DNA of 10,638 bases, from contig CAMIFC010000048.1 in NCBI GenBank assembly GCA_946220775.1, forward strand, positions 1-10,638. Direction: 5' to 3'. The notes below the pieces were generated by a model, which did no database searches, was not told the origin of the DNA, and saw only the letters and a program-made list of their open reading frames with translations. This DNA is from an uncultured Corynebacterium sp. GTDB taxonomy: Bacteria > Actinomycetota > Actinomycetes > Mycobacteriales > Mycobacteriaceae. The position numbers and the translations under genes are program-made. Shown in pieces: positions 6,313 to 10,638 of the stretch; positions within the stretch are counted from its first letter, which is position 1, and each line of letters begins with the position of its first letter.

Positions 6313-6888
6313 ATGAGGCTTTACCTAGTAGGGCACCGCGCGCCCTTAGTCGTAGCATTGCTGTGCTTGTCCCTCCTCGGCGCGGTCGTCCTTGGAGCAA
6401 CAAAGATTCCGCTACCGTGGCTGACCTCAACCGCAGAGCCGGTGGTCCCCTTTAATTTCATTTTTGCGATGCTGATCCTTGCGGCAATTGCGGTGTTCTT
6501 TTCTAATAACCTGTCCATATTGGAAGAGCGTGGCACCCGACAATGGCGTCAATTCGATGTCGGCTTTGTCTTGATCGTGCAGGTACTGCTCGGCGTGTTT
6601 GCTGCCCTCGGAAATCCTGGAATTTGGCAGCTTTCTGCAGTCACCCTCACGATCTACTTCCTACTATGCGCGTTCCAGCAGCCATCGAATGCATTCACGG
6701 CAACCTTGTTCATCATGCTGCTGCAATGCCTATTGATCGTTGTGCTGCCAGCAAAGTTTCTGCCACTGTTCTGGGAACCGTCCCTAGTTCGGTCGTTTGT
6801 ATTCACCTTCACTGCGGTGTGTATGTTCCTTCTCGTTCGGAGTTCATTGAAGCTAGGAGAAGCAGCCTTCGTCCGCCGCGTCCAATAG
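6313..6888 (+). CDS. Small six-helix membrane protein, second permease-like subunit of the ABC cassette
   Basis: This 191-residue protein is almost entirely hydrophobic, with six likely membrane segments at about residues 11-29, 47-64, 82-99, 105-121, 127-145 and 160-176. A charged loop, LEERGTRQWRQ (70-80), is followed by the third span. It has no recognisable domain and no large soluble part. It starts 2 bases after the preceding stop; the junction TAGCAATG is identical to the one between the first two cassette genes. An alternative ATG at 6298 would add five residues (MWGVA) and overlap the upstream gene; I prefer 6313 because of the repeated junction and the GGGG before it. It is probably the partner permease of the preceding protein. 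Three sampled rows of its coding sequence are about 50% GC. Confidence 0.8.
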   Translation: MRLYLVGHRAPLVVALLCLSLLGAVVLGATKIPLPWLTSTAEPVVPFNFIFAMLILAAIAVFFSNNLSILEERGTRQWRQFDVGFVLIVQVLLGVFAALGNPGIWQLSAVTLTIYFLLCAFQQPSNAFTATLFIMLLQCLLIVVLPAKFLPLFWEPSLVRSFVFTFTAVCMFLLVRSSLKLGEAAFVRRVQ

Positions 6889-6891
6889 AAT
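6886..6891 (+). promoter_or_regulatory. -10 element of rbsK, apparently leaderless
   Basis: TAGAAT (6886-6891) fits TANNNT and ends 7 bases before ATG 6899. It uses the TAG stop codon of the preceding gene as its first half. I see no convincing -35. It supports independent transcription of rbsK and decides between two closely spaced ATG codons (6890 and 6899), neither of which has a Shine-Dalgarno. Confidence 0.4.
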
Positions 6892-6898
6892 GGCGCGC

Positions 6899-7879
6899 AT
6901 GACACCCCGTCGAACAAGCGCTTCCGCCGCACCAGCAGTAATCGTGTGCGGCACCATCAACATCGATACCTTCGTCAGCCTCGACGAATTCCCCTCGCCT
7001 GGAGAAACCATCATCGGGCGCCGGGGAATCCAAGGCCTCGGAGGTAAGGGCGCCAACCAGGCAGTGGCGTCTGCGCACATGGGGGTTGAGACATTCCTAC
7101 TGGCGTCCGTCGGGGAAACGGACCTCAGTGGCGGCACCGCCGCCCCCCTCGCCGTCCTGGCGATCGGGGAACTCGACCGGCACGGCGTGAGCACCGAGCA
7201 CATCGCGCGCACCACCGAACCCACTGGTCAGGCATTCATCATGAATGACGCAAGCGGGGAGAACATCATCATCGTCACCTCCGGCGCCAACGAACTGACC
7301 AGCCCAAACACCTACATTGACCTGGCAAAACAGCTCGCTGCCGAGCGCACCATCCCCGTGGTCGTGGCACAAGGCGAGCTCACGCCCGAGCATTCCGCCG
7401 AACTGCCCGCCCTTGCGGGCGCCATTGGCGCACGCCTATTCCTCAACCTCGCACCCGTGACCACCCTGGACCCAGACCTTCTCGCCACCGCCGACCCGCT
7501 GTGCGTCAACGAGCTCGAAGCTGCGGACGTCACCGGGCTACCACGCGACACCCCGATTGAGGAGATCTTCGCCGCGCTACGGGAGGTCTCCCGCACGGCA
7601 GTCGTCACCCTTGGACCAGAAGGCGCAGCCGTTGTGGACGACAATGGCGTGACCCGCGTTCCGTCACCACGCATCGGAGAAGTCGTGGACACCACCGGCG
7701 CCGGAGACGCATTCTGTGGCACCCTTGCCGCAGCCATGGCCGACGGCGCAACCTTGCAAAGCGCCACCCGATTGGCCGTTGCCGCCGGATCACTGGCCAC
7801 TCAAAAGCCTGGCGCGGCAGGTTCTTATGCCACGGGCAAGGAAGTCCGGGACCTCGCAGCCGCCCAGTCGCAGGACTAG
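6899..7879 (+). CDS. rbsK: Ribokinase (PfkB family)
   Basis: Ribokinase phosphorylates D-ribose to ribose 5-phosphate with ATP in the cytoplasm, feeding the pentose phosphate pathway and nucleotide synthesis. The 326-residue protein has the sugar-binding N-terminus CGTINIDTF (17-25), PfkB signature 1 as GGKGANQ (48-54), the ribokinase-like NLAPV and NELEAADVTG stretches in the middle, and PfkB signature 2 DTTGAGD (264-270), whose final D270 is the expected catalytic base. I chose ATG 6899 because a -10 lies 7 bases before it; ATG 6890 would add three residues. It is followed 43 bases later by a nucleoside hydrolase, which releases ribose, so nucleoside-derived ribose is the likely substrate. 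C. glutamicum has an rbsK1 gene in its uridine operon. The sharp rise in GC at its start separates it from the ABC cassette. Confidence 0.92.
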   Translation: MTPRRTSASAAPAVIVCGTINIDTFVSLDEFPSPGETIIGRRGIQGLGGKGANQAVASAHMGVETFLLASVGETDLSGGTAAPLAVLAIGELDRHGVSTEHIARTTEPTGQAFIMNDASGENIIIVTSGANELTSPNTYIDLAKQLAAERTIPVVVAQGELTPEHSAELPALAGAIGARLFLNLAPVTTLDPDLLATADPLCVNELEAADVTGLPRDTPIEEIFAALREVSRTAVVTLGPEGAAVVDDNGVTRVPSPRIGEVVDTTGAGDAFCGTLAAAMADGATLQSATRLAVAAGSLATQKPGAAGSYATGKEVRDLAAAQSQD

Positions 7880-7906
7880 ACTCGCGATAAACACTCAGCA
7901 ATATTT

Positions 7907-7911
7907 AAGGA
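7907..7911 (+). promoter_or_regulatory. Ribosome binding site of the nucleoside hydrolase
   Basis: AAGGA lies 11 bases before ATG 7923, slightly farther than ideal. It is the clearest Shine-Dalgarno in the right half of the window and fits an internal gene of an operon with rbsK. I see no convincing promoter in the 43-base gap. Confidence 0.5.
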
Positions 7912-7922
7912 ACTAAATCCCC

Positions 7923-8999
7923 ATGAGCACCAATACAACGAGCACTTCGACAACAAAGATCATTCTCGACTGCGACCCCGGCCACGATGACGCCATCGCC
8001 ATGCTTCTCGCCTGGGGCAACCCCAACATCGAACTACTGGGTGTCACCACCGTCGCTGGTAACCAGACTCTCGAAAAAGTCACCAAGAACGCCCAAGCAC
8101 TGGCCCGAGTGGGGAACATCACTGGCGTACCATTCGCCGCTGGTGCCAACCGCCCACTCGTCGGCCCGCAATTAATCCCAGACGAGATCCACGGGGAATC
8201 CGGGTTGGACGGGCCAGAACTGCCACCGGCTGGCGTCCAATTGGAAAACAAGCACGCCGTCGACCTGATCGCAGAAATCATCGAACGCGAAGAACCGGGC
8301 ACCGTGACGATCGTGCCCACCGGCGCGCTGACGAACATCGGCCTGTTCGCACGACGCTACCCAGAGCTGATCGGAAAGGTTCGCAGCGTCACACTGATGG
8401 GCGGCGGGCACCACACGGGCAACATGACCCCCTCCGCGGAATTCAACATCCTCGCAGATCCCGAGGCCGCAGCGATCGTTTTCGACGCTGAATGGCCACT
8501 GACGATGGTGGGCCTCGACGTGACGCACAAGGTGCTGGCCGTGCCGGAGCGCATGGAACAGCTCAAGGCCGTGGGGACCGATGTCGCGCAATTCATCGCT
8601 GAGCTCGTGGAGTTCTTCGGCGGGGCATACATGAAGGAACGCCGCTACCCAGGGCCACCAATGCACGACCCGCTGGCTGTCGCTGCCGTCGCCGACCCGG
8701 CGGTGCTCAAGACCGTCGCAGCACCGATCGTCGTCGAAACTAAGGGCGAGCACACGCGTGGCATGACCGTCGTTGACCTGCGCCGCACCTGGGGTGCACA
8801 GGACCAGACCGACACCACCCCAGGCGACCCCTCCGCGCTGTGCCTGACCGACGACTACTCCTCCGCCGGCATGGACACCTACGGAGAGCACGTGGAGCCA
8901 GTGCGCCACCGCGTAGGCGTTGACGTTGACGTGGACCGGTTCTGGGCCTTGCTGGTCGACGCCCTCGAGCGCATCGGGGACACGGGCTTCCGGTCGTAG
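7923..8999 (+). CDS. Inosine-uridine-type nucleoside N-ribohydrolase
   Basis: The enzyme cleaves the N-glycosidic bond of ribonucleosides to give a free base and ribose. The 358-residue protein carries the hallmark calcium-binding motif DCDPGHDDA with D16, D18, D22 and D23, then TTVAGNQ (42-48), IHGESGLDG (89-97), PTGALTNIGL (132-141), MGGG...AEFNILADPEAA (159-183) and the late active-site MHDP with H248 and D249. All catalytic positions I can place are present. It is somewhat longer than the 310-320 residues common in the family, mainly at the C-terminus. Downstream of ribokinase and upstream of a transporter, it probably corresponds to UriH of C. glutamicum, but the sequence alone does not tell uridine from inosine preference, so I give no symbol. 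Confidence 0.93.
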   Translation: MSTNTTSTSTTKIILDCDPGHDDAIAMLLAWGNPNIELLGVTTVAGNQTLEKVTKNAQALARVGNITGVPFAAGANRPLVGPQLIPDEIHGESGLDGPELPPAGVQLENKHAVDLIAEIIEREEPGTVTIVPTGALTNIGLFARRYPELIGKVRSVTLMGGGHHTGNMTPSAEFNILADPEAAAIVFDAEWPLTMVGLDVTHKVLAVPERMEQLKAVGTDVAQFIAELVEFFGGAYMKERRYPGPPMHDPLAVAAVADPAVLKTVAAPIVVETKGEHTRGMTVVDLRRTWGAQDQTDTTPGDPSALCLTDDYSSAGMDTYGEHVEPVRHRVGVDVDVDRFWALLVDALERIGDTGFRS

Positions 9000-9048
9000 C
9001 GGGCACGGGAGCGTGACGGTGGCGCTGCGACGTGCCGACGGTGCGCCG

Positions 9049-9062
9049 GGTGCGTTCGCACC
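9049..9062 (+). terminator. Hairpin after the nucleoside hydrolase gene
   Basis: GGTGCG-TT-CGCACC is a perfect 14-base inverted repeat 50 bases after the hydrolase stop. No U-tract follows, so it is at best a weak or factor-assisted terminator. A second inverted repeat, CGCTGTGA (9064-9071) with TCACAGCG (9107-9114), follows directly; it could be an operator or a larger stem around a 35-base loop. The gap 9000-9156 holds no gene. Confidence 0.3.
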
Positions 9063-9121
9063 GCGCTGTGACCGCCGCGGGGGAGCTGACCAGCATGCCG
9101 GCAAGATCACAGCGTTCATCG

Positions 9122-9150
9122 TAGACGCAGGCTGAGAATCCGCTTATCCT
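9122..9150 (+). promoter_or_regulatory. Promoter of the MFS gene, apparently leaderless
   Basis: TAGACG (9122-9127; 4 of 6 -35 matches), a 17-base spacer and TATCCT (9145-9150) are followed after 6 bases by ATG 9157. There is no Shine-Dalgarno. Together with the 157-base gap this suggests that the transporter can be expressed apart from rbsK and the hydrolase. Confidence 0.45.
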
Positions 9151-9156
9151 GCAACT

Positions 9157-10611
9157 ATGACGATTACCCCCACGCGCGACCCCGTCGATACCCGCAAAGG
9201 CGGCCTACCGCTGCTGATGGCGGTACTGATCACGGCTGCGATCGCGTTCCAGCTCAACGCATCAATGCTCTCGCCGGTGCTGCGCACCATGGCCGAGCAG
9301 CTCGACACCGATGAATCCATCATCGGCCTCACCCAAACGGCGTTCTTCACCGGCGGCGCGATGTGCGGACTATTCTTACCGCGCCTGTCGGACATCGTTG
9401 GGCGACGAAAAATCCTCGTGATCATGCTGGGGGTCATGGCTCTCGGCGGCCTGCTCGCCGCGATCGCCCCCAACGTACAAATCCTCATGGTCGCTCGCGC
9501 GCTGCAAGGTATTGCCGGGCCGACCATTCCGATGACACTCATCATTCTCCGCTCGCAGGTCAAGGACGAAATCCGCCTCGGCACGTTGATGGGGCTAGTC
9601 GCTGCCGTGAATGGTGGTGTGGCAGGCATTGACGTCCTGCTATCGGGCTGGATGGCAGAACACTGGGGATTCCGCTCCGTGTTCTGGCTGATTTTCGTGA
9701 TCGGCGCGATCGCAACCATCGTCGTCGCAATGTTCGCCCCCGAGTCCAAGCCATCCGACAACGTGCGCATGGACTGGATCGGCGCCGGGATCCTCGTCGT
9801 TTCCATCCTGATGATCACGTTCGCCGCCAACGAAGCCGGCAATGGGAAGGACGCCAACTGGGGCCTCGTCGCAGTGGAAATTCTTGTCGGACTTGTTGTT
9901 TTCTTCGGCTTTTGGAAGTGGGAACAGCGGCAGGAAACCACTGCAGGCAAGGAACCGCTGGTGGCTCCGAAGTACCTGCGTCGCCGGGAGACCTGGGGTC
10001 TGCTGCTAACCACCGCTTTGACGATGACCAGCGTGTTCGCCGCTGTGAACGGTGTGGCGATCTCGCTGGCGCAGAATTCGGATGCCGGTTTTGGGATGAA
10101 GGCGGACATCGCCTCGCTGCTGCTGTTGACTCCCTATGCCCTCATCGGCTGGGCCGTCGGCCCATTCGCCGGTCGACTAGCGCCCAAGATTGGGTACTCC
10201 CGCCTGCTGCGGATCGCGAACATCGCCTCCGCGCTGCTGCTGGTTCTTTTGGCATTCGTCGGGACGCAATCCAAGCTGGTGCTGATCGTGGGCGTGATCC
10301 TGCTGGGTGTGACGTATGCAGGTGTGGGCAATATCGTCCTGAACAACCTGGGTGTGGTGAATTCGCCACACGATAACGAGGGCTTTCTACCTGGCCTGAA
10401 CTCCGGCGCGTTCAACTTGGGCGCGGGCATTTCCTTCGCCGTTCTGCCGGTATTCCAGGTGGCAGGATCACCGGCTGGATCCGACTCTGTGGCTGGCTAC
10501 TCCGCAGCGTTCCTCGTGGGTGCAGTGATTCTCGCGCTAGCTGCGGCGGCCTCGCTATTCATTCCTAAGACGACAACCGCGGAGCAAGAAGGCGCAGTCG
10601 TCGCGGCTTAG
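9157..10611 (+). CDS. MFS transporter of the 14-helix (DHA2-like) type, possible nucleoside permease
   Basis: This 484-residue integral membrane protein starts with a short hydrophilic segment and a first span at about residues 14-32 (LLMAVLITAAIAFQLNASML). The loop 2-3 motif A of the major facilitator superfamily is visible as RLSDIVGRRK (76-85). About 14 hydrophobic segments follow, with longer polar loops near 196-206 and 252-276, and the C-terminus is cytoplasmic and short. Family membership would normally suggest a proton-coupled drug exporter. The position behind ribokinase and nucleoside hydrolase suggests nucleoside uptake instead, as for UriT, the MFS protein of the C. glutamicum uridine operon; that assignment is by context. 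The start is set by a leaderless promoter. After the stop, CCGGG (10619-10623) and CCCGG (10631-10635) could begin a terminator cut by the window end. Confidence 0.9.
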   Translation: MTITPTRDPVDTRKGGLPLLMAVLITAAIAFQLNASMLSPVLRTMAEQLDTDESIIGLTQTAFFTGGAMCGLFLPRLSDIVGRRKILVIMLGVMALGGLLAAIAPNVQILMVARALQGIAGPTIPMTLIILRSQVKDEIRLGTLMGLVAAVNGGVAGIDVLLSGWMAEHWGFRSVFWLIFVIGAIATIVVAMFAPESKPSDNVRMDWIGAGILVVSILMITFAANEAGNGKDANWGLVAVEILVGLVVFFGFWKWEQRQETTAGKEPLVAPKYLRRRETWGLLLTTALTMTSVFAAVNGVAISLAQNSDAGFGMKADIASLLLLTPYALIGWAVGPFAGRLAPKIGYSRLLRIANIASALLLVLLAFVGTQSKLVLIVGVILLGVTYAGVGNIVLNNLGVVNSPHDNEGFLPGLNSGAFNLGAGISFAVLPVFQVAGSPAGSDSVAGYSAAFLVGAVILALAAAASLFIPKTTTAEQEGAVVAA

Positions 10612-10638
10612 TTAGTCGCCGGGGCGGGGTCCCGGGGG

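Noticed and set aside
4374..6888. CCAATAG at 4374-4380 and 6882-6888 as direct repeats bounding the ABC cassette
   Set aside because: A 7-base match is too short to distinguish from chance over this distance, and no transposase or integrase is nearby.
8172..9119. Minus-strand open frame of 315 codons over the nucleoside hydrolase
   Set aside because: It overlaps a complete enzyme with all catalytic motifs; the reverse reading is rich in H, R and V with no family pattern.
9144..10109. Minus-strand open frame of 321 codons over the MFS gene
   Set aside because: It is a shadow of a clear membrane transporter; the reverse translation is rich in S, T, R and P with no coherent fold signal.

Overview
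The window looks like a chromosomal segment of a high-GC actinobacterium, most likely a Corynebacterium or close relative. The evidence is the strong G/C preference at third codon positions in most genes, a LeuRS with actinobacterial motif variants (HVGH, KMGKS), a ribokinase / nucleoside hydrolase / MFS group that recalls the uridine-utilisation (uri) genes of C. glutamicum, and four genes whose -10 hexamers sit only 6-8 bases before the ATG, as in the leaderless transcripts common in this group. The genus is an inference; no rRNA or other marker is present.

Layout. Bases 1-106 probably hold the last 34 codons of an unknown plus-strand gene. Bases 107-350 are non-coding and contain a 17-bp imperfect inverted repeat that may be a two-way terminator between convergent genes. 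leuS (leucyl-tRNA synthetase) fills 351-3602 on the minus strand and is enlarged by three Ala/Gly-rich insertions. It is divergent from an SdpI-family membrane protein with a cysteine-rich tail (3654-4280); the 51-bp gap holds two promoters.

An ABC-transporter cassette follows (about 4310-6888): an ATPase, a large membrane protein with an extracytoplasmic cysteine-containing domain, and a small six-helix membrane protein. In the rows I counted it is about 50-55% GC, against 67-75% in the flanking genes. Three oddities cluster at its 5' end: a CsoR-like palindrome (TACCCCCGGGGGGTA) inside a possible promoter, overlapping small hairpins in the leader, and an amber codon directly after the only plausible ATG of the ATPase.

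The right part is a nucleoside-catabolism group: ribokinase (rbsK), a calcium-type nucleoside N-ribohydrolase, and a 14-helix-type MFS transporter. The likely route is nucleoside uptake, hydrolysis to base and ribose, and phosphorylation of ribose to ribose 5-phosphate. rbsK and the hydrolase form one unit. The transporter appears to have its own leaderless promoter. No regulator gene, RNA gene, complete mobile element or CRISPR array was found.
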